64,000 nucleotides of DNA from Anaerobiospirillum sp. (GTDB lineage Bacteria; Pseudomonadota; Gammaproteobacteria; Enterobacterales; Succinivibrionaceae). The DNA lies in contig JARHZF010000100.1 in NCBI GenBank assembly GCA_029258325.1, positions 1 to 64,000 of the forward strand. The letters run 5' to 3'. The position numbers and the translations under genes were made by a program. The notes below the pieces were generated by a model. It ran no database searches. It saw nothing but the letters and a program-made list of their open reading frames with translations, and was not told the DNA's origin. Below, one piece after another: positions 47,347 through 56,454 of the stretch (within the stretch, counting starts at the first letter, position 1; the number at the start of each line of letters is the position of its first letter).

Positions 47347-47976
47347 ATGCCAAAACGTACTCATTCTGATGCAATGAAAACGAAACATCAAATTATACAA
47401 GCTGCCTTAAAATTATTTAATGAACAAGGCTATACTAAAACGAGTTTATCTGATATAGCAAAAGAAGCAGGTGTAACGCGTGGTGCTATCTATTGGCATT
47501 TTGAAGATAAAGGTGAGCTTTTATATGAATTATGCCTTGAAGTTACACGTGAGAAGAAGTTTTCAGATTTAATCTTACAAGCAACTAAAGATAGTGAGCA
47601 AGATCCTTTAGGTTGTATAAAAGGTTGGATTACTATGCATACACAAGATACAGCAGAACAATTCTTTGGAGGTGAACTTTATCAAATTTTAGATGGAATT
47701 TTCCATAAGAGACTTGGTGATAATAAGACACGTGAAAGAATTTTAGATTTAGTATCTTTACGTATGTATCACATTACAGCTGCTCTTGAAAACTGTGTAC
47801 ATAAAAAACAATTACCACCTGATTTAAATATTGATATGGCAGCTTCTTATTTGCATGCTTTATTAATAGGTTATATGCAAACATTGCGTACTGATAGAAT
47901 TTGTAAACCTATTTTTAAATATAATCACAGTGTAGATAAAATTATTGAATCTTTAAAATTATTTAGAAAGTATTAA
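47347..47976 (+). CDS. acrR: TetR-family repressor AcrR
   Basis: AcrR represses the acrAB operon and itself until drugs bind. The helix-turn-helix domain is typical of the AcrR/MtrR/TtgR group: IIQAALKLFNEQGYTKTSL, IAKEAGVTRGAIYWHFEDKG, ELLYELC. The remaining 150 residues form the variable ligand-binding helices. The 209 residues match E. coli AcrR (215). It is divergent from acrA over a 148-bp gap holding the AcrR-like palindrome, and is closed by a bidirectional terminator. Confidence 0.93.
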   Translation: MPKRTHSDAMKTKHQIIQAALKLFNEQGYTKTSLSDIAKEAGVTRGAIYWHFEDKGELLYELCLEVTREKKFSDLILQATKDSEQDPLGCIKGWITMHTQDTAEQFFGGELYQILDGIFHKRLGDNKTRERILDLVSLRMYHITAALENCVHKKQLPPDLNIDMAASYLHALLIGYMQTLRTDRICKPIFKYNHSVDKIIESLKLFRKY

Positions 47977-47984
47977 ATAAGTAT

Positions 47985-48019
47985 AAAAAACCTAAGATAT
48001 TAAAACCTTAGGTTTTTTT
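47985..48019. terminator. Intrinsic terminator between acrR and yciA
   Basis: Stem AAAAAACCTAAG / CTTAGGTTTTTT with a 10-nt loop and a T tract on the plus strand. The A tract on the other side lets it serve the convergent yciA as well. Confidence 0.85.
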
Positions 48020-48023
48020 CTAT

Positions 48024-48509
48024 TTAGCGAATAGTGCCATCTTCATTTAGACCTGCAATACCTGCATCTATACCACGTTTTGCAATTTCATGTGCTTTTT
48101 CTGGTAATTGTCTTTTATTGCCTTTGCTATCTACAGCAACATAGGTAAATGAAGCTTCTGTAACTAAATCACGTGTTGTAATTTCACTATCAAAAACTTT
48201 TTTAACCCAAATTTCTAACTTAATTTTTAGTGAAGTGGTGCCAACATGTTCACAACGACCATAACAACAAACAACGTCACCTACACTTACTGGTTTTAAA
48301 AATGTCATACCATCAACAGCTACAGTAACAACTCTACCGTGAGCAATTTCTCTTGCTAAAATAGCACCAGAAATATCCATTTGAGACATAATCCAACCAC
48401 CAAAAATATCACCAGCTGGATTTGTATCACCTGGCATAGCAAGTGTTCTTAATAGTAAATTACCAACAGGTGGGTGATTTCTTTGTGTTTTTTTATTTTC
48501 TTTATCCAT
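48024..48509 (-). CDS. yciA: Acyl-CoA thioesterase YciA
   Basis: YciA is a hotdog-fold thioesterase hydrolysing short to long acyl-CoAs. The family block LLRTLAMPGDTNPAGDIFGG with the catalytic Asp and the GGW helix MSQMDISGAILA are clear. FLKPVSVGDVVCCYG forms the central sheet. The 161 residues are longer than E. coli YciA (132) mainly by a C-terminal extension. It is a single gene, divergent from the squalene-synthase-like gene by 85 bp. Confidence 0.92.
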   Translation of the reverse strand: MDKENKKTQRNHPPVGNLLLRTLAMPGDTNPAGDIFGGWIMSQMDISGAILAREIAHGRVVTVAVDGMTFLKPVSVGDVVCCYGRCEHVGTTSLKIKLEIWVKKVFDSEITTRDLVTEASFTYVAVDSKGNKRQLPEKAHEIAKRGIDAGIAGLNEDGTIR

Positions 48510-48594
48510 ATAAAATCCTATAATTTACTATAAATTTTATTATTAAATAAATTACTTAGTTTTATTTTACCATTATTTTTTAGGAACAAAAACA

Positions 48595-49614
48595 ATGCAA
48601 AGTCAAACTTTAGGTAAGCTAATGTCTTTAGAGAGGCAGCAAGAACATTTATTAAAAGTCTCAAGAACTTTCGCATTAACTATTCCTATGCTACCTAAAA
48701 ATCTGCAAGATGTAATAGCTAATGCCTATCTTTTATGTCGTATAGCAGATACTATTGAAGATGATAAAAGTTTAAATAATGAAAATAAAATTAAATGGTT
48801 AAATTTATTTTCAGATTTTTTTAAAAGTGATTTAAGTGATGAATCAACGCTAAAAGAGCTTTTATCTATGCAATCTTTTATAAAAGATTCTGCAAATCCT
48901 TATGAATTTAATTTATTTAAAGAATTAGATTTATGTATAAATAGACTTTTATCATTTAAAAAAGAAGAGATTTATATAGTTAAAAAAGGTGTTAGCATTT
49001 TATCATCAGGAATGGCCTATCATTTAGAGCATAGTGTTATCAATACACAAGATGATTTAGACACTTATTGTTATTATGTAGCAGGTGTTGTAGGGGAGTT
49101 TTTAGCTTTTTTATTTATTAATGCTAAAACTACAGATGATGAGAAAGTTTTAAAAGATAATGCTATTAGTTTTGGTTTAGGACTTCAGCTAACTAATATA
49201 ATTAAAGATAGATATGAAGATAAAGAGCGTAATGTTGAATTTTTAACAAAGGAGATGCTAAGTAAATCCTCAAAATTATGTGATGAAATATGCATAGCAA
49301 AAGGTCACTTATCTGATGCTATATCTTTTATAAAAGCTATACACAAAAAAGAAAAGGGACTTAGAGCTTTTTGTCTTTTAAATGTTTTAATGGCTATAGA
49401 GACTTTAAATCTCTTAGCTAAAAATGTAGACAATAAAGATAAAAAAAATCTAAAAATTAGTAGAGCTAAAGTTAGATTTTTGTATATTATTACAAAGTTT
49501 ATATGTAGTAATAATTTCCTAATAGATCTTTATTACAAGAAGTTATGTCATAACGACTATGGCAAAAGACGTGATGTTATAGCTTTAAATAATAAATTAT
49601 CTAAATGGAATTAA
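48595..49614 (+). CDS. Squalene/phytoene synthase family protein (squalene-synthase-like)
   Basis: The protein joins two farnesyl (or geranylgeranyl) diphosphates head to head. Both Asp-rich motifs are visible: LLCRIADTIEDD near residue 45 and NIIKDRYEDKERN near residue 200. So are SRTFALTIPMLPK near the N-terminus and YCYYVAGVVGEFLAFLF near residue 158. The YCxYVAGxVG wording is that of squalene synthases of the eukaryote-like, single-chain type. At 339 residues it lacks their C-terminal membrane anchor or has a weak one. No hopanoid, sterol or carotenoid gene is nearby, so the end product is unknown. It is followed at once by dsbA. Confidence 0.85.
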   Translation: MQSQTLGKLMSLERQQEHLLKVSRTFALTIPMLPKNLQDVIANAYLLCRIADTIEDDKSLNNENKIKWLNLFSDFFKSDLSDESTLKELLSMQSFIKDSANPYEFNLFKELDLCINRLLSFKKEEIYIVKKGVSILSSGMAYHLEHSVINTQDDLDTYCYYVAGVVGEFLAFLFINAKTTDDEKVLKDNAISFGLGLQLTNIIKDRYEDKERNVEFLTKEMLSKSSKLCDEICIAKGHLSDAISFIKAIHKKEKGLRAFCLLNVLMAIETLNLLAKNVDNKDKKNLKISRAKVRFLYIITKFICSNNFLIDLYYKKLCHNDYGKRRDVIALNNKLSKWN

Positions 49615-49643
49615 TGTTAAATATATTAAAAAAAGGAAAGTTT

Positions 49644-50270
49644 ATGTTAAAACAATTTGTAAAGATAACAGTATTGTTATTATCTTTGATTTCAGTTTTT
49701 TCATTTCAAGTAAATGCAAAAGAATTTAAAGAAAATGAAAACTATAAAATAGTTGCTGAAACTAAAGATGCTGAAAACAATGTATTAGAGTTTTTCTCTT
49801 ATTGGTGTGGTCACTGTTATTCATTACAAGAAATATATTCTTATATTGAAAAGAATCTAGAGGATAAGAACTTAGCTAAGTTTGAACCTATTCCTGTAGG
49901 TGCAATGGGAGGTCCTGTTGCAATTGAAGCTCAAAAAGGTTTTTTTGTAGCTAAGAATATGGGTTATGAAAGTGAGTACAATAAAGCTTTATTTAAAAAG
50001 ATGCATGTAGATGGTGAAATACCTAGAAGTAGTAAGGATATCTTTAATATATTATTAGAGTTAGGTATTCCTGCAAGCCAAGCTCAAGCTGATATGAATT
50101 CTTTTGTAACAATAGGTCATTTAGCAAGAATTGAGAATTTAATGAAAAAATTTAATATTGAGTCAGTTCCTGAACTTATTGTAAATGGTAAATATTTAAT
50201 AATTCAAGAATCAGTAAGCTCTCAAGATGATCTATTAGAACTAATTGAATATACTTTAACTCTACCTTAA
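49644..50270 (+). CDS. dsbA: Thiol:disulfide interchange protein DsbA
   Basis: DsbA introduces disulfides in periplasmic proteins. A signal peptide (about residues 1-25, ending VNA) leads a thioredoxin fold with an inserted helical domain. The active site is SYWCGHCYS (Cys55, Cys58), with Gly where E. coli DsbA has Pro (CPHC), and the cis-proline loop is SVPELIVNG. I chose the ATG at 49644 (208 residues) because AAAAGGAAAG stands just before it and the protein then starts at the signal peptide. In-frame codons from 49605 overlap the previous gene. The neighbouring yihG-type gene repeats the E. coli dsbA-yihG vicinity. Confidence 0.92.
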   Translation: MLKQFVKITVLLLSLISVFSFQVNAKEFKENENYKIVAETKDAENNVLEFFSYWCGHCYSLQEIYSYIEKNLEDKNLAKFEPIPVGAMGGPVAIEAQKGFFVAKNMGYESEYNKALFKKMHVDGEIPRSSKDIFNILLELGIPASQAQADMNSFVTIGHLARIENLMKKFNIESVPELIVNGKYLIIQESVSSQDDLLELIEYTLTLP

Positions 50271-50286
50271 ATAAAAATGTAGATAT

Positions 50287-50315
50287 AAAAAGAGGAGTTT
50301 TAAAGCTCCTCTTTT
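50287..50315. terminator. Intrinsic terminator between dsbA and yihG-like gene
   Basis: Stem AAAAGAGGAG / CTCCTCTTTT with an 8-nt loop and T-rich end, between convergent genes. Confidence 0.8.
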
Positions 50316-50322
50316 ATTTTAA

Positions 50323-51261
50323 CTATTTATCATCTAAATTATCTTGTTTTATAGTTGCATCGCTCTTATCTTTTTTTAAATATCTATTTAAGATAGCATC
50401 TTTTTCATCCCATATTTCACGTAATCTATTAACAAAGTTACGTTTAAATTCTTTATCTTTTAAGTAATCACCTATAAGTGAGCTATCACGCTCTAAATAA
50501 TCAACACGTGTATATACTTGTTTTAATCTACCACAAAGCATAGCTATCATAGCTTTTTTAGGGTTTTGTGGGTAAGCTAAAGTTACATTAAAGATACAAT
50601 CTAATTGATTGCCAATTTCAGATAAGGCAAGGGCAAAAGAACCTGCTCTTGGAGGCATTAAGTTTTCGTATTTAGAATTTGCTTTTTTAGCTTTTTCAAC
50701 TGTAAAACGTGTGCCCTCACAAAAGTTCACAAGAGTTGATCTCTCATCAATTAAGCGTTTACATGCCTTTATAGTTGTCTCAAAGTCTTTATTTTTAAGT
50801 TTAGGATTTTTTAAAAGTTTAGCTTTTGAGTAGCGTTTTAAAAAAGGCATACCTAAACCTACACAAGCTAAACCTAAAAAAGGAATATAGATAAGGTTTT
50901 GCTTTAAAAAGTATTTAGTAACTGGTATTTTACCTCTAAAGGTATGACAAAGAATAATAATATCAAGCCAACTAATATGATTTGATATTATCATGCAAGA
51001 ACCTTTAACTTTAGGAATTGAGATTCCCTCAATATCCCAAATCACTTTATTAGTAAGTTTTAGGATAAAAGCATTGGTATAAACCCAGATGTCATAACAT
51101 ATTTGATTAATATAGGATATAAAGTGTATAACAACTTTAAAAGGTAGAATAATTCTTATTAAAGCAAAGAACATAATAGGTAGTGAACATAATATTGTTG
51201 ATAAAGATATTATGGTCATATTTAAAATAAATAAGATAGGACTTGGTAAAAAAGCAAGCAT
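50323..51261 (-). CDS. PlsC-type acyltransferase (YihG-like)
   Basis: This is an inner-membrane lysophospholipid acyltransferase of the YihG/PlsC superfamily. The catalytic NHISWLD (NHx4D) is near residue 92, and the substrate-binding VNFCEGTRFT (FxEGTR) near residue 180. A hydrophobic N-terminal region of about 50 residues suggests one or two membrane segments. The 312 residues equal E. coli YihG (310), which is also near dsbA. YihG in E. coli influences the acyl chains at position 2 of phospholipids, and the same is inferred here. It is a single gene, with a 329-bp A/T-rich gap to ilvE. Confidence 0.85.
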   Translation of the reverse strand: MLAFLPSPILFILNMTIISLSTILCSLPIMFFALIRIILPFKVVIHFISYINQICYDIWVYTNAFILKLTNKVIWDIEGISIPKVKGSCMIISNHISWLDIIILCHTFRGKIPVTKYFLKQNLIYIPFLGLACVGLGMPFLKRYSKAKLLKNPKLKNKDFETTIKACKRLIDERSTLVNFCEGTRFTVEKAKKANSKYENLMPPRAGSFALALSEIGNQLDCIFNVTLAYPQNPKKAMIAMLCGRLKQVYTRVDYLERDSSLIGDYLKDKEFKRNFVNRLREIWDEKDAILNRYLKKDKSDATIKQDNLDDK

Positions 51262-51590
51262 AATTACAATCCAATGTTTAAGATAAAAGATTTAATAAAA
51301 TTAGCGTACATTGTAATACAAAGTAAATAAATAAACATTAATGAATCTATGCACTAAATTTGCACAATTTTTATTTAAAGTATAAAGAATTGCATTATTT
51401 TGAGTATAAACATAAATCTATATATGCATTTAGCATATATTATTATTTTAAATAACTTATTGTTTATAATAATAAATTATATTTATAAGTATAAATTTAA
51501 AAAATATTTTTTAGCTAGTTGCTTTTCTATCCTATGTTAGAATTTTATTAAATAATACTTACATCTTTATTTATAAGGTTTGGAGAAAAA
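51262..51590. other. 329-bp gap between yihG-like gene and ilvE
   Basis: Holds the divergent promoters. An 8-bp inverted repeat ATATATGC-N5-GCATATAT is at 51420-51440, and a 38-codon Ile/Leu-rich frame is at 51424-51540. The ilvE ribosome binding site GGAG ends 6 bp before its ATG. No terminator-like hairpin is seen between the small frame and ilvE. Confidence 0.5.
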
Positions 51591-52520
51591 ATGTCAAACG
51601 CAAAACAAGCAGACTATATATGGTTTAATGGTGAAATGGTTCCTTGGCAAAATGCTAATGTTCATGTAATGTCTCATGCTCTTCATTATGGCTCTTCTGT
51701 ATTTGAAGGTATTAGAGCTTACAATACTAAAAATGGTCCTTGCATTTTCCGTCTTGATGAACATATTGATAGATTATTTAACTCAGCAAAGATATATCGC
51801 TTTCCTATTCCTTATAGTAAAGATGAAATTAAAGACGCTTGCAAAAAAGTAATTTCTGAAAATAAATTAGAGTCAGGTTATATAAGACCACTTATCTTTA
51901 TTGGTGATGTAGGTCTTGGTGTTTCTTTCCCAAAAGATATTAAAGCATCTGCTATGATTGCAGCTATTCCTTGGGGTGCTTATTTAGGTGAAGATGGTCT
52001 ACAAAATGGTGTTAAAGTAGGTGTATCTTCTTGGAATAGACTTGCACCAAATACTATTCCAACAGAAGCAAAAGCTGGTGGTAATTACTTATCATCTATA
52101 TTAATTGCAAATGAAGCTCATCAAAATGGATATGATGAGGCTATTGCTCTTGATGTTAATGGTTATATATCAGAAGGTTCTGGTGAAAATATCTTCCTTA
52201 TAAAAAATGGTGTTTTATATACAGCTCCATTTACCTGTGGTCTTCTTCCTGGAATTACACGTGACTCTGTTATAACTTTAGCTCAAGATCTAGGTTTAAA
52301 AGTTATAGAACAAAGAATTCCACGTGAAATGGTTTATCTTGCAGATGAAATATTCTTTACAGGCACAGCAGCTGAAATAACCCCTGTTGCAAGTGTAGAT
52401 GGTATAGATGTAGGTGCAGGTAAACGTGGTCCTATAACAAAACAAATACAAGATGTTTTCTTCTCCTATGTAAAAGGTGAAGTGTGCGATAAACATAATT
52501 GGCTTACATTAGTTAAATAA
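51591..52520 (+). CDS. ilvE: Branched-chain amino acid aminotransferase
   Basis: IlvE makes leucine, isoleucine and valine from their keto acids with PLP. The fold-type IV markers are present: YGSSVFEGIRAY (33-44), the PLP lysine 161 in TEAKAGGNYLSS, and ISEGSGENIF near residue 193 with GLLPGITRDSV near 223. The 309 residues are identical in length to E. coli IlvE. A GGAG site 6 bp upstream supports the start. A terminator lies right after the gene, before ilvD. Confidence 0.97.
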   Translation: MSNAKQADYIWFNGEMVPWQNANVHVMSHALHYGSSVFEGIRAYNTKNGPCIFRLDEHIDRLFNSAKIYRFPIPYSKDEIKDACKKVISENKLESGYIRPLIFIGDVGLGVSFPKDIKASAMIAAIPWGAYLGEDGLQNGVKVGVSSWNRLAPNTIPTEAKAGGNYLSSILIANEAHQNGYDEAIALDVNGYISEGSGENIFLIKNGVLYTAPFTCGLLPGITRDSVITLAQDLGLKVIEQRIPREMVYLADEIFFTGTAAEITPVASVDGIDVGAGKRGPITKQIQDVFFSYVKGEVCDKHNWLTLVK

Positions 52521-52534
52521 TTAAAAAAAATAAT

Positions 52535-52565
52535 AAAAACCCACTAAGTTTTGGTGGGTTTTTTT
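52535..52565 (+). terminator. Intrinsic terminator between ilvE and ilvD
   Basis: Stem AAAACCCAC / GTGGGTTTT with a 9-nt loop and a seven-T tract, beginning 14 bp after the ilvE stop and ending 19 bp before the ilvD ATG. It should limit readthrough into ilvDA or act as an attenuator. Confidence 0.75.
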
Positions 52566-52583
52566 GATATAAGAGATAGTTTT

Positions 52584-54422
52584 ATGCCTAAATTAAGATC
52601 AAGTGTTACTTTTGAAGGTAAGAAAATGGCAGGTGCTCGTGCTTTATGGAAAGCTACGGGCATGAAGGATGAGGATTTTGGTAAACCTATAATTGCTATT
52701 GCTAATTCTTTTACTCAATTTGTACCAGGCCATGTGCATTTACATAATATAGGACAAATGGTAGCAAGAGAAATTGAGTCCTTAGGAGGTATTGCTAAAG
52801 AGTTTAATACTATAGCTATAGATGATGGTATTGCTATGGGTCACTCTGGTATGCTTTATTCTCTACCATCACGTGAAATTATTGCAGATAGTGTTGAGTA
52901 TATGTGTAATGCTCATAAAGCTGATGCTCTTATTTGCATATCAAATTGTGATAAAGTAACTCCAGGCATGCTACTTGCCACTATGCGTCTTAATATTCCA
53001 ACTATCTTTGTATCAGGTGGTCCTATGGAAGCTGGTAAGATTCATGGTGATAAACGCAAATATGATTTAGTAGATGCCATGATAGTAGCAGCAGATCCAA
53101 ATGCTGATGATTCTTATATAAAAGAAGTTGAAAATGCAAGTTGCCCTACATGTGGTTCTTGCTCTGGTATGTTTACTGCAAATTCTATGAATTGTTTAAC
53201 AGAGGCTTTAGGTTTATCTTTACCCTCTAATGGTACTTTAGTTGCAACCCATAAAAATAGAAAGTCTCTTTTTGAAAAGGCTGCAAAACAAATCTTAACT
53301 TTATGTGATAAATACTACAATAAAGATGATAGCTCTGTTCTTCCTTTAAGTATTGTAACTAAAGATACACTTGAAAATGCTATGTCTCTTGATATTGCAA
53401 TGGGTGGTTCTACTAATACTGTTTTACACCTTCTAGCTTTAGCACAAGAGGCTCATATAGATTTTACAATGAGTGATATAGATAGACTCTCAAGACTTGT
53501 GCCACATCTTTGTAAAGTAGCTCCATCTACACCTTTATATCATATAGAAGATGTGCATAATGCAGGTGGTATTATGGCTCTTTTAAAAGAGTTAGCTAAT
53601 ATAAATTTACTACATAAAGATGCCTATACTGTATCTTGTAAATCTATATATGACTTAGTTACAGAGTATGATGTAACTAATAATGATAATAAAGATGCTA
53701 TAAAGCTTTATAAAAGCAGTGCTGCAAATATAAAGACTATAGAGGCATTTTCTCAAGAAACATATGTAGATGAGCTTGATTTAGATAGAGAAAATGGTTG
53801 TATAAGAGATAAAGAACATGCCTTTTCTCAAGATGGTGGTCTTTGTGTTTTATATGGTAATCTTGCAACTAATGGATGTATTGTTAAAACAGCAGGTGTT
53901 GATAGCTCTATTTTAAAATTTGTAGGTACAGCTAGAATTTTTGAAAGCCAAGATAGTGCTGTTGAGGGTATCTTAGGCGGAAAAGTAAAAGAGGGTGATG
54001 TAGTTATTATTAGATATGAAGGACCAAAAGGTGGTCCTGGTATGCAAGAAATGTTATATCCAACTTCATATCTAAAATCAGTAGGTTTAGGTGCTAAATG
54101 TGCCTTAGTAACTGATGGTAGATTTTCAGGTGGCTCATCAGGTCTTTCTATAGGACATGTATCACCAGAGGCTGCAAATGGTGGCAATATAGCTTTACTT
54201 TATGAAAATGATTTAATTGAAATAGATATTAAGAAGCGTTCTATAAGAATGCTTGTTGATGATGAAACTTTAAAGTTAAGACGAGAAAAAGAAGAGAGTT
54301 TAAAAGAAAAAGCTTTTAAACCAAAAGATAGAGATAGAGAAGTATCTTACGCTTTAAAAGCATATGCAGCTCTTGCTACAAGTGCAGATAAAGGTGGCGT
54401 TAGAGATTTTAGTAAACTATAG
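52584..54422 (+). CDS. ilvD: Dihydroxy-acid dehydratase
   Basis: IlvD dehydrates dihydroxy acids to the keto acids of valine and isoleucine using an Fe-S cluster. Cluster cysteines are seen in [12 protein letters not shown] and [18 protein letters not shown]. The C-terminal [22 protein letters not shown] is the family signature. I set the start at the ATG at 52584 (612 residues, E. coli 616), since [20 protein letters not shown] aligns with other IlvD starts and codons from 52551 would fall inside the terminator. It is 8 bp before ilvA. No ilvG/ilvM lies in the cluster. Confidence 0.97.
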   Translation: MPKLRSSVTFEGKKMAGARALWKATGMKDEDFGKPIIAIANSFTQFVPGHVHLHNIGQMVAREIESLGGIAKEFNTIAIDDGIAMGHSGMLYSLPSREIIADSVEYMCNAHKADALICISNCDKVTPGMLLATMRLNIPTIFVSGGPMEAGKIHGDKRKYDLVDAMIVAADPNADDSYIKEVENASCPTCGSCSGMFTANSMNCLTEALGLSLPSNGTLVATHKNRKSLFEKAAKQILTLCDKYYNKDDSSVLPLSIVTKDTLENAMSLDIAMGGSTNTVLHLLALAQEAHIDFTMSDIDRLSRLVPHLCKVAPSTPLYHIEDVHNAGGIMALLKELANINLLHKDAYTVSCKSIYDLVTEYDVTNNDNKDAIKLYKSSAANIKTIEAFSQETYVDELDLDRENGCIRDKEHAFSQDGGLCVLYGNLATNGCIVKTAGVDSSILKFVGTARIFESQDSAVEGILGGKVKEGDVVIIRYEGPKGGPGMQEMLYPTSYLKSVGLGAKCALVTDGRFSGGSSGLSIGHVSPEAANGGNIALLYENDLIEIDIKKRSIRMLVDDETLKLRREKEESLKEKAFKPKDRDREVSYALKAYAALATSADKGGVRDFSKL

Positions 54423-54430
54423 GAGTTTTT

Positions 54431-55963
54431 ATGCAAGATAAATTATCTATTCAAGATTATTTACGTGAGATACTTCTATCAAGAATATATAAAGTAGTTA
54501 AAACTACACCTCTTGATAAATTAGAAAAGCTATCTCAAACATTAGGTGTTGATGTTCTTTTAAAAAGAGAAGATTATCAACATGTGCACTCTTTTAAAAT
54601 TAGAGGAGCTTACAATAAGCTTTTACATCTTGATGATGAAAGTAAAAAAAGAGGTGTTATAGCCGCATCTGCAGGTAATCATGCTCAAGGTGTTGCTTTA
54701 TCTGCTCGTGATATGGGTATTGAAGCAACTATTGTTATGCCTATATCTACCCCTGATTTAAAAGTAGATGCAGTAAAATCATTTGGTGGTAATGTTGTTT
54801 TATTTGGTGATAGCTTTGATGAAGCTTATCAATATGCAATTAAACTTTCAAATGAGAGAGGGCTTACTTTAATCCCACCATATGATGATCCTTATGTAAT
54901 TGCAGGTCAGGGTACTATAGCAAAAGAAATATTAACTCAATGTGATTCTATTAATACTATATTTGTTCAAATAGGTGGTGGTGGTCTTGCAGCTGGTATT
55001 GCATCTTATATAAAAGCTTTAACTCCTCATATTAAAGTTATAGGTGTAGAGGCTGTAGGTTCTGCTTCTATGAAAGCTGCCTTTGAACATGATGGACCTT
55101 ATAATATAGGACAGGTAAGTCATTTTGCAGATGGTGTAGCTGTATCTTTAGCAGGTAATGAAACTTATAGAGTATGTAGAGAATGCTTAGATGACATCAT
55201 AACTTGTACTAATGATGAAATCTGTGCAGCTATGAAGGATATTTTTGATAATACAAGAGCTATAGCAGAGCCATCAGGAGCTTTATCCCTTGCAGGTCTT
55301 AAAAAATATGTAAGAGAAAATAATCTTGAAAATGAAAAAGGAGCTTTTGTTGCAATCTTATCTGGTGCTAATGTTAAGTTTAATACGCTAAGAATGGTGG
55401 CAGAAAGATGTGAAGTTGGTGAAAATAAAGAAGCTATCTTATCTGTAGAAATTCCAGAGACAAAAGGATCTTTTCTTTCTTTTTGTAAGTCTATAGGTGA
55501 TAGACATGTAACTGAATTTAGTTATAGACTTTCACATAAGACAAGAGCTCGTGTTTTAACATCTATAGAGCTTACCTATGGAAAAGCAGAACTTAATAAG
55601 TTATCATCATCTCTTAGAAATAATGGTTATTTAGTAACAGATCTTACTGATGATGTTATTACTAAAGAACATATTAGATATATGGTAGGTGGACACGCTA
55701 CTTTAGATATAGAAGAGCGTTTGTTCTTATTTGAATTTCCAAATACAAAAAAAGCTTTAGTTAAATTCTTAGATGCTCTTGGAGATAAATTCTCTATCTC
55801 TCTTTTCCATTTTAGAATATTAGGACTTGAGTTTTGTTCTGTATTATGTGGTTTTGATGTTACTAATAGTTCAAATAGAGAGCTTATGGATTTTATTAAA
55901 AAGATAAATTATCCTGTAACAGAGATAACATCAAATACAGCATATCAACATTTTTTAAAATAA
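54431..55963 (+). CDS. ilvA: Biosynthetic threonine deaminase
   Basis: IlvA turns threonine into 2-oxobutyrate, the first step to isoleucine, and is inhibited by isoleucine. The PLP lysine is Lys56 in HSFKIRGAYNKL, the phosphate-binding loop is QIGGGGLAAGIAS near residue 183, and SAGNHAQGVALSA is near residue 79. The 510 residues (E. coli 514) include both C-terminal ACT-like regulatory domains (from about residue 330), which marks the biosynthetic rather than the catabolic enzyme. An AGGAG site lies 5 bp upstream. It ends 1 bp before the next start. Confidence 0.97.
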   Translation: MQDKLSIQDYLREILLSRIYKVVKTTPLDKLEKLSQTLGVDVLLKREDYQHVHSFKIRGAYNKLLHLDDESKKRGVIAASAGNHAQGVALSARDMGIEATIVMPISTPDLKVDAVKSFGGNVVLFGDSFDEAYQYAIKLSNERGLTLIPPYDDPYVIAGQGTIAKEILTQCDSINTIFVQIGGGGLAAGIASYIKALTPHIKVIGVEAVGSASMKAAFEHDGPYNIGQVSHFADGVAVSLAGNETYRVCRECLDDIITCTNDEICAAMKDIFDNTRAIAEPSGALSLAGLKKYVRENNLENEKGAFVAILSGANVKFNTLRMVAERCEVGENKEAILSVEIPETKGSFLSFCKSIGDRHVTEFSYRLSHKTRARVLTSIELTYGKAELNKLSSSLRNNGYLVTDLTDDVITKEHIRYMVGGHATLDIEERLFLFEFPNTKKALVKFLDALGDKFSISLFHFRILGLEFCSVLCGFDVTNSSNRELMDFIKKINYPVTEITSNTAYQHFLK

Positions 55964-55964
55964 A

Positions 55965-56402
55965 GTGAAAAAGTATTTTTTAGCATTTTTATTACCTTTT
56001 GTTTTGACACAAAGTTATGCTACAACTAATGAGTATGCAAAAAAAATAGGCAAGACAGAAGTTGTGTATACACATAATGATGGTGTTAGTTATATTGCAG
56101 TTAATGTACTACCACCTGTTTTGTCTTTAAATACTACAAAAGACTATGCTCAATATGTTATGGATGCCTATCAAGGTTTTGAGTTAAAAGCTCAATTACC
56201 TTTACGAGGTTACTCTTTTAAATATGTAGATAATGCCCCTTGTGTTGGTGTAATTAGTTATTTTGATGGTATTAATTACACTTTATTTAGAACATGTGGT
56301 GTAAATAAAGCAAAAGATGTAAAAAACTTATTAAATGAAGGAATTACACTTTTAAATTTAAAAAAGACTTTAGAAAAAAGTTCTAAACCTACAGTTTATT
56401 AG
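55965..56402 (+). CDS. Small secreted protein of unknown function, GTG start
   Basis: A GTG one base after the ilvA stop begins a 145-residue protein with a good signal peptide (KKYFLAFLLPFVLTQSYA, cleavage near residue 19). The mature part has two cysteines (93 and 111) that could form a disulfide, and no domain I recognise. There is no space for an independent ribosome binding site, so translation probably depends on ribosomes ending ilvA. The link with isoleucine synthesis may be only transcriptional. A terminator follows. Confidence 0.68.
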   Translation: MKKYFLAFLLPFVLTQSYATTNEYAKKIGKTEVVYTHNDGVSYIAVNVLPPVLSLNTTKDYAQYVMDAYQGFELKAQLPLRGYSFKYVDNAPCVGVISYFDGINYTLFRTCGVNKAKDVKNLLNEGITLLNLKKTLEKSSKPTVY

Positions 56403-56411
56403 GATATAAAA

Positions 56412-56438
56412 AAAGGTGATGTTTTTAACATCACCTTT
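56412..56438. terminator. Intrinsic terminator between 55965 gene and hemY
   Basis: Perfect 12-bp stem AAAGGTGATGTT / AACATCACCTTT with a 3-nt loop. A tract on one side and T-rich on the other, between convergent genes. Confidence 0.8.
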
Positions 56439-56454
56439 AATTTTATCTTTATTT

